From Cytophagales bacterium (GTDB lineage Bacteria; Bacteroidota; Bacteroidia; Cytophagales; 172606-1), in contig JAUJNL010000016.1 of the NCBI GenBank assembly GCA_030448185.1, forward strand, positions 26,173 to 90,172: a DNA stretch of 64,000 nucleotides, in the 5' to 3' direction. Positions 11,243 to 21,396 of this stretch are shown here, in pieces (position 1 is the first letter of the stretch; every line of letters begins with the position of its first letter). The notes beneath the pieces were generated by a model. That model ran no database searches. It was not told the origin of the DNA and worked only from the letters and a program-made list of their open reading frames with translations. The position numbers were made by a program, and so were the translations under genes.

Positions 11243-11479
11243 TTTTATAATAAAAAATAAATGGCGGCTCAAAAACAAGTACTGCTAGTTGCGACAATAC
11301 CTGTTTTTGAAAACTTCTCGGTAATGTTAAATTTTGAATGCTGAACGCTCAATGAAATGCTTACAAGTAATGGTACTTCAATCCACTATCGATTTTTCGT
11401 TTACCCTTTAGAATGTAACATTGGTATTACCAATTTTTCAATTAGCTAGCTCCCTTGGTAGCTTTATGAACCCCGTTTC

Positions 11480-14305
11480 ATGCACACATTTCGTTTAAGA
11501 TTTCCCGTATATCTTGGCCTCGCTTTCGGTCTGATTACCGCTTGTTCCATCAATCAGAACAGACTAGGCAACCGTACGGCCCAAAATCAGGCGGCGGCTG
11601 TTGTTCACTCACCCGTTTCACCGGATTTTCTGACCCCGGCGGACGTAAAATGGCTGTCTGGCACGCACAGCCTCTCTTTACCCGATTGGGGGCCCTACAG
11701 CAAGAATTACGTGGGGATCTCACATGTGGCTGATTCTACGGAAGGACTGCGGTTTGACCTGACCGTATTCCCGGGTTTTTACCGGCAGAAAGTACTGATC
11801 CCTAATGTATTGTTTGAGTCGGGCTACCATCCCTGGGAGGCTACCCCCGATTTACATTACTTTTCGTTCCGGCACGAACTGGAGTGGAAAGACCAGGTGT
11901 ATAGTGATATTTCTTTTTCCCGGATTGATCCTCAGGCCCGTCTCATCCGGGCTCACTGCGTAAACAATACGGCCGTGCCGCAGAACCTGGTACTGCACTT
12001 CATGGCCAATCTCAATTTTCCCGATAGTAACCCTTTACGCATTGCCTTGCCGCCTGACCGCACCTGGATAAATGCCGTAGATTACCGGAACATGCAGTTT
12101 GCGGAGGCCCGTCCGCAGGATAATTTAACGTACGATGGCTTCCGGAAAGGAGAAGTTCGCAGCGGCGACTATGTCGGAGGCAGCGCCTTGGGCCAGGGTT
12201 TCGGCGCTGATAAAAGCGACGTGGTGGTTTACCGCTTGCCTCTTTCTACCAAATTAACCAATGCTGTACTGGCTATCCGGTCACGGGTAAAGAAGGGAGA
12301 AACGGCTACTTTCCGGGCCAGCGGCCTGTTAGACCGGGAAATAACCTTAGCCGGTACTGGTAATTTTGAGTGGCAAGTCTTTCCGGTGGGAACGCAGGAA
12401 AAGGGTAACTACGAAATTACCCTCTCCTCCATGGATACTGCCGCCGCCGAACTGGACGGCTTGGCCCTCTTGCAAGCCGGCGAAGTAAACACCATCCAAT
12501 TGACGCGGTACGAAAACCCGATTCCCAAAATCACTGCGGGACCTACGCGCAACAGTCTTATATTGAAATACCCAGGCGTAAACCAGTATTACGGCTTAGC
12601 CTGGCAAGCTGAACAAGCCGAAATCCGGGAGATACTGAACGATGAGCTGGACATTTTCCTGCGTAAAAACGTACATAAACACACGACGAAAGTATTCCGG
12701 GGCAACGAAAAAGGCCATTTTACCAACGTATTTCTGCGCCCCATCCCACTAGCGGCTCATACCAGTAAAGCTGTGTATGGTCTGGTTTGCTCGGGCAGTC
12801 AAGAGCAAGTAACGCAGTATTTGCAGGGGTTTGAGGACAAATCCAAATACGAATCTATCTATTCGCAGGCTCGTCAACCGCTGGACCAGGCAAAGCCCAC
12901 CCCGGCCGGAGAACGCTATGCCTTTGGCCAGCAACTCATGGCCGCTACCACGCTTACCAACCTGGTCTATCCGGTGTACACGCAACGTTCATACATTAAA
13001 CACTCCCCGCCGGGTCGCTGGTGGAACAGCTTATACACCTGGGATTCGGGCTTTATTGGCCTGGGACTGGCCGAACTGGATGCACGCCGGGCCGTAGAAT
13101 GCTTGAATGCCTATACTACGCCGGAAGGAGATGAATCCGCATTTATTCACCACGGTTCGCCGGTACCCGTGCAGATCTTTTTATTTCAGGAACTCTGGAA
13201 CCAGACGCAGTCAAAGGAGTTATTGGCGTATTTCTACCCGCGTCTGCGGCAATACCATCGGTTTATGGCCGGACGCCTTGGCAGCTCTACCACCCGTACC
13301 CTCCGGTCGAATATGCTGAAAACCTGGGATTATTTTTATAACTCCGGAGGCTGGGATGATTACCCTCCCCAGCAATACGTGCATGAACAAAAACTCGAAT
13401 CTACCGTAGCCCCGGTTGTCAATACGGTGATGGCCATCCGGACGGCCAAAATACTGAGAATGGCAGCGCAAGCTTCCGGCCATGCCCGGGACACGGTTGA
13501 ATATGACCAGGACATTGCCCTATTCTCCCAAGCGCTGCAGCAGCACGCCTGGGACAAAAAGTCGGGTTACTTTGGCTACGTACAGCACGATGAGGCCGGC
13601 AACCCCGTCAAGATTATGACCACTGAGCAGGGCGTGAATTACAATATGGGCCTGGATGGCGCTTATCCGCTATTGGCGGGAATCTGCACCCCGGCTCAGC
13701 AAGAAGTGCTGTTGCACCGCATTATGGACCCGGGCCGGATGTGGACGCCCATTGGCATCTCCGTGGTGGATCAGCAGGCTCCTTATTACCGCAATGACGG
13801 CTACTGGAACGGATCGGTATGGTTGCCACACCAGTGGTTTGTCTGGAAGACCATGCTCGACCTGGGCCGGGGGGATTATGCCTACCAGATTGCCCAAACC
13901 GGATTGGAACTCTGGAAAAAAGAAACGGAAACCAGCTACAATTCCTTTGAGCATTTTATGGTAAACACGGGCCGTGGCGCCGGCTGGCACCAGTTCTCGG
14001 GCCTGTCTACCCCGGTATTATCCTGGTATGGCGCCTACTTCAAGCCCGGCCGCCTGACGGTCGGCTTCGATTGCTGGGTAACCGAGAAACGTTTCAATGA
14101 GGATCATACCCGGCTGGAGGCCAGGCTAACGGTTAATCCTTCCACAGAAAAACGCAGTATGGTAGTAAGTCTGAATCCGGGCCGTAAGTACCGCGTGTAC
14201 GTCAATGGTCAACCGCTGCCCTTCCGGCTGATTTCGGCTGGAGTGCTGCAACTGGACCTGCCTGCCGGCATTGCCAGAGCGCAGGTAAGCATACAACCTG
14301 TGTAG
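11480..14305 (+). CDS. GH63/MGH1-like (alpha/alpha)6-barrel glycoside hydrolase, lipoprotein
   Basis: An intact 941-residue frame. A lipobox LITAC near residue 22 predicts an outer-membrane or periplasmic lipoprotein. The first ~480 residues look like a beta-sandwich N-domain. The C-terminal barrel carries the motifs of the GH63/mannosylglycerate-hydrolase-like clan: GRWWNSLYTWDSGFIGLGLA (about 511-530, with the likely general-acid Asp in WDSGF), GGWDDYPPQQY (623), NDGYWNGSVWLPHQWF (772) and SYNSFEHFMVNTGRGAGWHQ (about 819, with a candidate catalytic Glu). Family members cleave alpha-glucosides or related alpha-linkages. The true substrate here is unknown, but the position between a secreted beta-helix protein and a SusCD cassette points to trimming of an imported oligosaccharide. 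Confidence 0.7.
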   Translation: MHTFRLRFPVYLGLAFGLITACSINQNRLGNRTAQNQAAAVVHSPVSPDFLTPADVKWLSGTHSLSLPDWGPYSKNYVGISHVADSTEGLRFDLTVFPGFYRQKVLIPNVLFESGYHPWEATPDLHYFSFRHELEWKDQVYSDISFSRIDPQARLIRAHCVNNTAVPQNLVLHFMANLNFPDSNPLRIALPPDRTWINAVDYRNMQFAEARPQDNLTYDGFRKGEVRSGDYVGGSALGQGFGADKSDVVVYRLPLSTKLTNAVLAIRSRVKKGETATFRASGLLDREITLAGTGNFEWQVFPVGTQEKGNYEITLSSMDTAAAELDGLALLQAGEVNTIQLTRYENPIPKITAGPTRNSLILKYPGVNQYYGLAWQAEQAEIREILNDELDIFLRKNVHKHTTKVFRGNEKGHFTNVFLRPIPLAAHTSKAVYGLVCSGSQEQVTQYLQGFEDKSKYESIYSQARQPLDQAKPTPAGERYAFGQQLMAATTLTNLVYPVYTQRSYIKHSPPGRWWNSLYTWDSGFIGLGLAELDARRAVECLNAYTTPEGDESAFIHHGSPVPVQIFLFQELWNQTQSKELLAYFYPRLRQYHRFMAGRLGSSTTRTLRSNMLKTWDYFYNSGGWDDYPPQQYVHEQKLESTVAPVVNTVMAIRTAKILRMAAQASGHARDTVEYDQDIALFSQALQQHAWDKKSGYFGYVQHDEAGNPVKIMTTEQGVNYNMGLDGAYPLLAGICTPAQQEVLLHRIMDPGRMWTPIGISVVDQQAPYYRNDGYWNGSVWLPHQWFVWKTMLDLGRGDYAYQIAQTGLELWKKETETSYNSFEHFMVNTGRGAGWHQFSGLSTPVLSWYGAYFKPGRLTVGFDCWVTEKRFNEDHTRLEARLTVNPSTEKRSMVVSLNPGRKYRVYVNGQPLPFRLISAGVLQLDLPAGIARAQVSIQPV

Positions 14306-14780
14306 ATAGATAAGTGGCAATTTAATGCTTAGCCGTTCTTAAACAGAAATAACTCTGTCGGTTAACCGGATTAGTGCAGGTTCCTTACCCAAGCTATTAC
14401 TACAGGTAGAATTAAAATTTGGGTCTTTATGACTTTACTAAATGAAGCTATGTAGACATGCTTGACGCAAGTCCTACTTGTACCCAAGCGTAGTTGCCAG
14501 TCTCCGACTGGCAGGAAGTCGGAGACTTCCTTTTGTTTCTCCACACAAGACTAAAGCCTTGCCCGAGAAGGGATCAGTGCCGCCATTTTATCTAAGAGAT
14601 TACTGCAGGCGGAATTAAAATTTGCACCTGCAAATATCATTATCAGTATAAAATATTTAACTTTATCAGTAACCCCTAGGTATGCGAGGTAATTGTATAA
14701 CTGGGTGATATTATCAAATCTACTCTTGTACCCGTCTGATAGCGAAAGCCGTAAGGGATAAGTTTCACTTCAATTAGTCC
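14306..14780. other. Intergenic region before the sigma factor, with tandem hairpins and a direct repeat
   Basis: 475 gene-free bases. Near 14494-14530 there are adjacent palindromes (GCCAGTCTCCGACTGGC, then GAAGTCGGAGACTTC) followed by TTTTGTTT, a good terminator for the upstream hydrolase. An imperfect 26-base direct repeat (ATTACT-A/G-CAGG...GAATTAAAATTTG) occurs at about 14395 and 14599. It may also hold the sigma-gene promoter. Confidence 0.45.
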
Positions 14781-15380
14781 ATGAAGAATCCTGACAAACC
14801 TTATAAAGATGAAAGCAGTCTTTGGCAGGCTTTTCAGGATGGAGATGAGCAGGCATACGAACTTTTATACCGTAATTACTTCAGTACTTTGTACCGGTAC
14901 GGCCGAAAATTTACCCCTAATACTACGCTGATTGAAGACTGTATCCAGGATTTATTTATCGGGTTGTGGAAAGGCCGGCAACAGCTTCAGCAGCCTGCTT
15001 CCGTCAAAAACTATCTGCTCAAATCACTGCGGCAACGCATCTTCAAACAAACCGCCGCGCTGACGAAATCACTCCATCAATCGGGCATCCCCGAAGAATA
15101 CGATAAGGAAACTATGGTTTCTTACGAATTTGAACTGATCGGCCAGCAGACCGAAATAGAGCAGCACGAAAGAGTAAACCGGGCCCTATTACAGTTATCC
15201 AAAAGACAAAAAGAAGCCGTGTTCTTAAAGTTCTACAATAACCTGAGCTACCAGGAAGTGGCCGCGATTATGAACATCAGCATTGAGGCCGTCTATAACC
15301 TGATTTCCAAGTCGGTAGCCCTGCTGCAAAAGACCATAAATAAGATCTATATCCTGCTGCTCGTACTCATGCTTGGTTGA
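14781..15380 (+). CDS. ECF RNA polymerase sigma factor (Bacteroidota PUL type)
   Basis: 199 residues, the usual length for sigma-70 family ECF factors of Bacteroidota. Region 2 is seen as FQDGDEQAYELLYRNYFSTL through LIEDCIQDLFIGLWKGRQQL. Region 4 is the helix-turn-helix LSKRQKEAVFLKFYNNLSYQ followed by EVAAIMNISIEAVYNLISKS. It is the first gene of a sigma-lipoprotein-FecR-SusC-SusD unit, so it should be held by FecR and released when the SusC receptor with its STN domain binds its glycan. A C-terminal hydrophobic stretch (IYILLLVLMLG) is a small oddity. Confidence 0.88.
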   Translation: MKNPDKPYKDESSLWQAFQDGDEQAYELLYRNYFSTLYRYGRKFTPNTTLIEDCIQDLFIGLWKGRQQLQQPASVKNYLLKSLRQRIFKQTAALTKSLHQSGIPEEYDKETMVSYEFELIGQQTEIEQHERVNRALLQLSKRQKEAVFLKFYNNLSYQEVAAIMNISIEAVYNLISKSVALLQKTINKIYILLLVLMLG

Positions 15381-15437
15381 ATGACTTTTCTTTCCTTCCC
15401 TTCGCCCCAGCTATTCTCCTGTTAGCGGAAATAGAAG

Positions 15438-16160
15438 ATGAAACACATTTACCTAATCGGTCTGCTTCTTGTTAGTATAAGCGCATGTCAGGATTCTTCT
15501 TCCCGGCAGGTGCAGCAATCTGATCGGAAAGCTGATACGCTTTTTTATCTCAAGGCAAGGTTGGCAACCATGGATTTGGTGAAAGACTTGGGCGAGGCTT
15601 TTGATGAGAGAGAGCATAAGCTTGTCCTGCCTCCCCAGCTGCCTCCAGTGGAGGATATTTATGCTGATTCTTTAAATTGTGCTTTGTATGGTGCTCCTTC
15701 CCCTGCCTTGCGGAGTCAACATTATCCCTTCAATCAAGCAAAAGCAGTAAAACTTATCTCTTATAAGGCATTCTCCTACCTGGATACAGCGGTTCATGAT
15801 CAATCCCACCACTACTTACTTCTGTATCAGGGAAAGCTGAATCTGAGGGAAACTAAACAAACCGTATCCTTACGGGAAGCACAAATTGATTCGCTGGCTC
15901 ATCTCTTGTATAATTTCCAGTATAAAGGGGCAACCTTTACTTACTCAGAAGCTAAATGTTTGTTTACGGCCCGTAATGCGATTATCTTTTACAATTCTGA
16001 AGATAAGCCCTTTGCCTATATGGAGATTTGCTTTAGCTGTGAGCAGTTTTTAGTTTTCCCTAAATGGTTTCAGACGGGAGAGTTCTGCAATCAGAAGTTT
16101 ACCTTACTAGCCGCGTTTTTTCGACAAGTCGGCATCAGCTCCGGGATAGGACCTGAGTGA
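15438..16160 (+). CDS. Uncharacterised lipoprotein between sigma and anti-sigma genes
   Basis: 240 residues with a clear lipoprotein signal (LIGLLLVSISAC, Cys at residue 17), so probably periplasmic or surface-anchored. No domain is recognised. The C-terminal half has a pattern of conserved-looking cysteines (EAKCLFTARNAIIFYNSEDK, then AYMEICFSCEQFLVFP). Similar N-A-I-F-F...EICF-x-C stretches occur in small uncharacterised Bacteroidota proteins, from memory. It sits 57 bases after the sigma gene and 166 bases before FecR. This interrupts the usual direct sigma-FecR pairing and may mean a role in signalling or simply a later insertion. Confidence 0.6.
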   Translation: MKHIYLIGLLLVSISACQDSSSRQVQQSDRKADTLFYLKARLATMDLVKDLGEAFDEREHKLVLPPQLPPVEDIYADSLNCALYGAPSPALRSQHYPFNQAKAVKLISYKAFSYLDTAVHDQSHHYLLLYQGKLNLRETKQTVSLREAQIDSLAHLLYNFQYKGATFTYSEAKCLFTARNAIIFYNSEDKPFAYMEICFSCEQFLVFPKWFQTGEFCNQKFTLLAAFFRQVGISSGIGPE

Positions 16161-16326
16161 CGTCCACTTTTATCAAATTGCCTTGTGCTTATAAAAATCT
16201 GCTCAGCTTCCGGGCAAAATTATATGCCGTACAAAATAAAGTAAAAACTTTGATGAGATATCCTCCATCGGCGGATAATACCTATAGAAGCCTGTACCTA
16301 ACCTTCTTCCAATTCCTTATCCTTAT

Positions 16327-17397
16327 ATGGATTACGCTGACTTCTCGGCCGAAGACTTTGCTTTGGATGAGCATTTTCAACAATGGGTCCTGGCGCCGGA
16401 TACCGAAACAGCCCGGTTCTGGCAAAGGTGGCTGCAGGCACATCCCGAAAAAGAGTCGGCTATCCGCGAAGCGGAAATAATTGTGCAGCAAATGAGTAAG
16501 GACGATGAGGGCCCGGCCCCTGATCGGGAGGAAATTGTCTGGACCAACATTTACAGACACCTGCAGGAAGAAGGTTTTGGACAAACTGCACCGGTGCAGC
16601 CGCGGCGCTTGCCCGTGTTTGCCTTTGTCACTAGTCTCTCGACCTGGCAAAAGGTAGCCGCTGGATTTGCCGGATTCCTGCTGGTGGCCTCTTTATTACT
16701 GATGGTAAATCAGATTCGTGGGACCCGGTACACAACCGGTTTTGCCCAAACCGAGAACATTACCTTACCTGACGGCTCGGAGGTAACGCTCAACGCCAAC
16801 TCTTCATTACGCTTACCTTCCTCCTGGAACTCCAATCAGGCCCGGGAGGTATGGCTCGAAGGAGAGGCTTTCTTCCACGTTAGAAAAAAGCCCGGGGCTG
16901 CCAATGCCCGTTTTATTGTCCACACCGGTCAGTTGCGGGTGGAAGTACTGGGAACGCAGTTTAATGTAAACAACCGCCGGGGAAAAACGAAAGTAGTGTT
17001 AACGGAGGGGAAAGTGCAGGTAAACGACCCCGATAAGGGCCATAAGCTGATGATGCAGCCCGGCGATTACGTAGAGTACTCCGGTCAACAGGCTGCCATT
17101 GCAAGAAAAAAAGTAGATCCCTCCCTGTACTCTTCCTGGAAAAATAACCGCCTCATTTTCACTGATACGCCCCTTGGGGAAATTGCCCATCGCTTAGAGG
17201 ACCATTACGGAGTGCAGGTGGTATTTAAAGATGCGTCCTTGCAAGAGCTTGCCTTCACCGGCAATTTCCCCGCCAATGACCTCCCCTTCTTCCTGCAAGT
17301 ACTTTCCCGGTCTTTGAACATTTCCGTAATCCGGGACGGCAATCAACTCATCATAGATCAGGAATCCGAAAATAAGGCCCCCTCGCAACCGCAATAA
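16327..17397 (+). CDS. FecR-family anti-sigma factor
   Basis: 356 residues. The N-terminal cytoplasmic anti-sigma part (about 1-95; FQQWVLAPDTETARFWQRWL) is followed by one transmembrane helix (KVAAGFAGFLLVASLLLMV, about 108-128). The periplasmic FecR domain has TLPDGSEVTLNANSSLRLP, VWLEGEAFFHV, FIVHTGQLRVEVLGTQFNVN and VLTEGKVQV. The C-terminal domain (LIFTDTPLGEIAHRLEDHYG onward) resembles the STN-interacting domain of Bacteroidota FecR. It is predicted to bind the sigma factor at 14781 and relay the signal from the SusC gene that starts 9 bases downstream. Confidence 0.9.
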   Translation: MDYADFSAEDFALDEHFQQWVLAPDTETARFWQRWLQAHPEKESAIREAEIIVQQMSKDDEGPAPDREEIVWTNIYRHLQEEGFGQTAPVQPRRLPVFAFVTSLSTWQKVAAGFAGFLLVASLLLMVNQIRGTRYTTGFAQTENITLPDGSEVTLNANSSLRLPSSWNSNQAREVWLEGEAFFHVRKKPGAANARFIVHTGQLRVEVLGTQFNVNNRRGKTKVVLTEGKVQVNDPDKGHKLMMQPGDYVEYSGQQAAIARKKVDPSLYSSWKNNRLIFTDTPLGEIAHRLEDHYGVQVVFKDASLQELAFTGNFPANDLPFFLQVLSRSLNISVIRDGNQLIIDQESENKAPSQPQ

Positions 17398-17405
17398 TCA
17401 GTCGC

Positions 17406-19099
17406 ATGAAAAAAACACTACCGTCACTCAATCTTTTACTGGCAGTGCTCCTAAGCCTGATAGCGGGAGCTATAACCATTACAATCCCGGTCACGGCTCA
17501 GGAAGTAGCCTCCGCCCAGACGCCGCAGGAAGGAGAATCAAGCAGTCATTCTGCCGCCAAGCGGGAATTAAAAGCCGTCTTGTCCGAAATTCAATCCAGG
17601 CAAAACGTCTATTTCAGCTACAACAGCCATTCGCTTAAGAATAAGTATGTAACGATCCAGACCGCAGCCATCAACCGCGAGAACCTGGAAAAGTTTCTTC
17701 GGGAAGCTATAGCCCCAGTGGGACTGAAAATTGAAAAACTAAAGGATAATCAGTACCTGATCTATGCTCATACGAACAAAAGGCAGCTTAGAGAAATCAG
17801 AGGGATAGCTCCATCGGCTGACACCGCCAAACAAGCCCTGATTGACCAGTTGCTGGAATCTGCCCAAACTTCCTTTTCAACCACGCTGTCTGCTGCACCA
17901 GTTACCCTGTCCGGTAAGGTCACCGCTGACACGGGAGGAGAACTGCCCGGGGTAAGTGTCGTGCTCAAAGGGACTACCACCGGCACCGCCACGGATTCAG
18001 AAGGCAATTATACCCTTACTGTTCCGGATGGGAATGGAACTTTAGTGTTTTCATTCATCGGATACGTCACGGAAGAAGTGCCCATTGGTGGCCGGACCCG
18101 GATCGATATGTCTCTGGCTCCTGATATTAAAGCCCTGCAGGAAGTAGTGGTTGTAGGGTATGGCACCCAGACCCGCCGCAATATCACCGGTTCAGTGGCT
18201 TCGATCAACACCAAAGAGCTGGAAGGCGTACCGCAGGCGGGAATTGACGCCCTGATGCAGGGCCGTGCCGCCGGAGTGCAGGTTATTCAAAACTCGGGCA
18301 CGCCGGGAGGCGGGGTTACGGTCCGCATCCGGGGAACTACATCGATCAGTTCGGGCAATGAGCCACTGTACGTAGTTGACGGCATTCCGATAGCGGCCGG
18401 CGATTTTTCGGGCATTAATGCCGGTCAGCAGGGCACTAATGCCTTAAATGATATTAATCCCAGTGATATTGAATCGATTGAAATACTGAAAGATGCCTCG
18501 GCTTCAGCCATTTACGGAGCCCGGGCCGCCAACGGCGTAGTACTGATCACCACCAAACGGGGCAAAGCCGGAAAGGCCAGCGTAAGCCTCAACCTAAGCC
18601 GGGGGGTGCAGCAGTTGGGAAAGAAAATGGATATGCTCAACAGCCGCGAACTCGTGCAGCTGTTTTATGATCAGACCATTAACGCTAACCAGTCGGTGCC
18701 GGAATTTTTAAAAGATACAACCTCGCTTTTCGATCCCCGCAACCAAACCGATTGGCAGGACGTCTTGTTTCGTCCGGCCCCCATTACTACGGCGGATCTG
18801 TCTTTCCGGGGCGGCAACCCCAATCTCCGGTATGCAGTTACGTTTGGCTATTTCGATCAGCAGGGCATTGTCATCAATTCAGGGTACAAGCGGTTTACTT
18901 CCCGCCTGAACCTGGACTACGAAGTCAGCAAAAGACTCCGATTAGGGAACAGCGTCGCCTTTACCCGGTCCAATAACCAGCGCATTACTTCGGATAACAA
19001 TGAGCAGGCTGTACTGGCCAATGCCGTCCGGATGCTGCCTTTCGTGCCGGTATACAACGAAGACGGGAGTTATAATTTTGAAAAAAATACCCCTTAGTA
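17406..19099 (+). pseudogene. SusC/RagA TonB-dependent receptor, 5' part (gene split by two IS elements)
   Basis: N-terminal 563 residues of an outer-membrane glycan importer. Signal peptide; STN domain (about 53-117, ELKAVLSEIQSRQNVYFSYN) that contacts FecR; carboxypeptidase-D-like domain (165-245, LSGKVTADTGGELPGVSVVL); TonB box region EVVVVGYGTQ; plug (263-388, LYVVDGIPI, SIEILKDASASAIYGARAAN); start of the barrel. The frame stops at 19097 inside the 9-base target duplication of the first IS. Removing both IS elements and adding one A to the A run at 19081-19087 joins this part to the 3' part as EKKYPLVSLFNNPVAL. The gene was therefore intact before the insertions. Confidence 0.88.
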
Positions 19100-20351
19100 G
19101 GGTGTAGGACAAGTTCTGAAAAGCAATTTAACTTAGGTAAAAAAACGGGTATCATGCACGAAGAAGCCGAATTTAAAGCACTATATGAGCAGTTTGTTGC
19201 TTGGAAGCAAAGTCAGCAAGGTCAACAGGATGGATATGCGTATGAGAAAAGCTTCGCCGATTTTTGTCAGCAGTTCAATCAGCAATTATTAGAATTGGCT
19301 GCTAACCCTAAGGTGAGTGCAGGGGAAAAGCAAGGGGCTAAAAAAAAGTCCATACCCGGTTCGGAAAAATAATGGTTCCGGTTACGCATTGCTTAGCTCC
19401 CAGTGGCAGGCAAGGTTTTCGCTTGAGTCCCTATTTTCAGGAGAAGGCTTTACTAGTAGGCCAGGCACTGCCTTTTGATCAAGCCAGTGCATTGATCGAA
19501 GAGTTGCTCGGAGAGCCTATGAGCGACAAGCAGATTGAGCGGGTGTGTCATTATTATGGACAAGTACTGGAAGCAGAAAAACAACAAGAGCCGGTTTACC
19601 AGGCTACTGAGCAGTTGCATTACGCCATGATGGATGGGTCAATGGTCTTTATCCGGCAAGAAGGCTGGCGGGAGATTAAATTAGGAAGGGTATTTGCTGA
19701 GCGTGACTCGATGGCTGAAAAACAGCGGGGGACGATCCGAGAAAGCCGATATGTAGCTCATTTAGGGGGTCATGATGGGTTTTTAGAAGAATTTGACCAC
19801 TTACTTTCCGGCAAGAAACAACTGGTTGCCTTGGCAGATGGAGCCCGTTGGATATGGCAGTATTGGGATACATTCCATCCGGAGGCAATCCAGATTCTGG
19901 ACTTCTACCATGTAGTGGAGAAAATCGGTCAGTGGGCTTCGCTCTTGTTCACTGACCCGGCCAAGCAACAGGAGTGGATGGATTTACAGGAGCAGTATTT
20001 GCTCACCAATCAAGCCAGAGAAGTAATTGACGCTATTACTAGCTTTACCTGCCAGGGAGAAAAAAAGAAGCTTCAGGACCAGTTACTCACCTATTTGAAA
20101 AACAACCTTGATCGTATGCACTACCAGACTTACCGGGAAAAAGGCTACCACATTGGTTCAGGAGCCATTGAAGCCGCCCATCGTAACGTGATTCAAAAAA
20201 GACTTAAGCTCTCCGGACAGCGTTGGACGGCGCAAGGACTTCAACAAGTAGCCAACTTAAGAGTAGCTTACCTGTCGAACCAGTGGGAATGCGTCCAAAG
20301 TGCTATCCGATCTGCCGCTTAAAAACCCAATGGTAAACTTGTCCTACACCC
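19100..20351 (+). mobile_element. ISKra4-family insertion sequence inside susC
   Basis: A 1252-bp element. Terminal repeats GGGTGTAGGACAAGTT at the left and its complement at the right (ends at 20351). It is bounded by an exact 9-base target duplication CCCTTAGTA (19091-19099 and 20352-20360). The 9-base duplication and transposase type fit the ISKra4 group. Confidence 0.85.
19154..20322 (+). CDS. ISKra4-family transposase, one-base frameshift
   Basis: Two overlapping frames (19154-19372 and 19372-20322) make one protein of about 388 residues. Removing one A from the A run near 19340 joins them as KKVHTRFGKIMVPVTHC. The second part has YAMMDGSMVFIRQEGWREIK (first catalytic Asp), LADGARWIWQYWDTFHPEAI followed by LDFYHVVEKI (second Asp) and the C-terminal GSGAIEAAHRNVIQKRLKLS signature of this DDE family. 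Probably functional in the organism if the extra A is a sequencing error. Confidence 0.82.
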
Positions 20352-20366
20352 CCCTTAGTATCATTA

Positions 20367-21396
20367 GAGAATATGTTGAATTAAATTGGTAAACTCCCGC
20401 GTGCGAGCAAACTTTGGGGATGAAATACGAACAATGGTTAACGAATCCGACTCGTTGTAAGGCCATGACTGGTTACAGTGTGGAAGCCTTTCAAGAGTTA
20501 GTGCCCTATTTCGAGCAAGCCCACAACGAGTATTTGAGCCGGTATCATCTCAACGGGAAGCGTCGAAGCGGCTTACGCCAGTTTGTGCTCTATGCCAATA
20601 GCCCTTTACCTTCAGTAGCCGAACGGTTAGCTTTCATTCTATCCTACTGCAAACTCAATCCCTTGCAAGAACAACATGCAGACCTGTTTGGTATCGAGCA
20701 GCAGCAGTGTAATGTATTTGTGCACGGATTGCAAGTGATTCTGGATAAAAGTCTGGCCTTAGCCCAAGCAGTACCCGCTCAGACCGATGCCCAATTACAA
20801 ACCGTTTTAGCTGCTAGTAAGGCTCACTCAACTGATGATCCGGTCAGTAAACATCTGTTGCACGAGGGAGTAGAACGAGAAATTCCCCGTCCCCAAGACC
20901 CCGATGCGCAACAAACCCATTACAGTGGCAAAAAGAAGAATCATACCATTAAGCATGCGTTAGTGGTTAATTCTTTGTGCCTGGTCTTGTTTGTAAGTGC
21001 CACCGTTACGGGTAAAACCCACGATAAGAAGCTGGCCGATACGCACTATTCGATTCCTAAAGGCTTTACCCTCTGGCAAGATACCGGCTATCAAGGCTAC
21101 CGTCCCGAAGGCGTAACCATTCAGCAACCGATGAAAAAGCCGCGTGGTAAAGAACTGACAGCTCAGCAGAAACAAACCAACCGGATTGTTTCCGCTTTTC
21201 GGGTCCGCATTGAACACGCCATCGGCAGTATCAAACGCTACCGCATTCTCAAAGACGAGTGTCGTTTGCGTAAAAACCAGTTTACCCATAAAATCTTCCT
21301 GACCTGTGCCGCCTTGCATAATTTTAGGCTTCGATTCCACCCCTTTCACTATGAAGTTACTTACTCGGCTCTATAAAACTAAATCAACATATTCTC
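20367..21396 (+). mobile_element. IS5-type (DDE_4 transposase) insertion sequence inside susC
   Basis: A 1030-bp element with terminal repeats GAGAATATGTTGA at the left and the complement at the right (TCAACATATTCTC ends at 21396), flanked by TA on both sides (20365-20366, 21397-21398). It lies only 6 bases beyond the target duplication of the ISKra4 element, so two unrelated elements hit the same 20-base stretch of susC. Confidence 0.78.
20420..21376 (+). CDS. IS5-family DDE transposase (HARBI1/DDE_4-like)
   Basis: 318 residues from the ATG at 20420 (MKYEQWL); an in-frame TTG six bases earlier is the alternative start. Core motifs: HTIKHALVVNSLCLVLFVSA followed by TVTGKTHDKKLAD (Asp-rich DDE core), LWQDTGYQGYRPEGVTIQQP with the second Asp, and NRIVSAFRVRIEHAIGSIKR with the catalytic Glu. 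No frame defects, and both ends of the element are recognisable, so this copy could still be active. It spans almost the whole element and is transcribed in the same direction as the host susC. Confidence 0.85.
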   Translation: MKYEQWLTNPTRCKAMTGYSVEAFQELVPYFEQAHNEYLSRYHLNGKRRSGLRQFVLYANSPLPSVAERLAFILSYCKLNPLQEQHADLFGIEQQQCNVFVHGLQVILDKSLALAQAVPAQTDAQLQTVLAASKAHSTDDPVSKHLLHEGVEREIPRPQDPDAQQTHYSGKKKNHTIKHALVVNSLCLVLFVSATVTGKTHDKKLADTHYSIPKGFTLWQDTGYQGYRPEGVTIQQPMKKPRGKELTAQQKQTNRIVSAFRVRIEHAIGSIKRYRILKDECRLRKNQFTHKIFLTCAALHNFRLRFHPFHYEVTYSAL

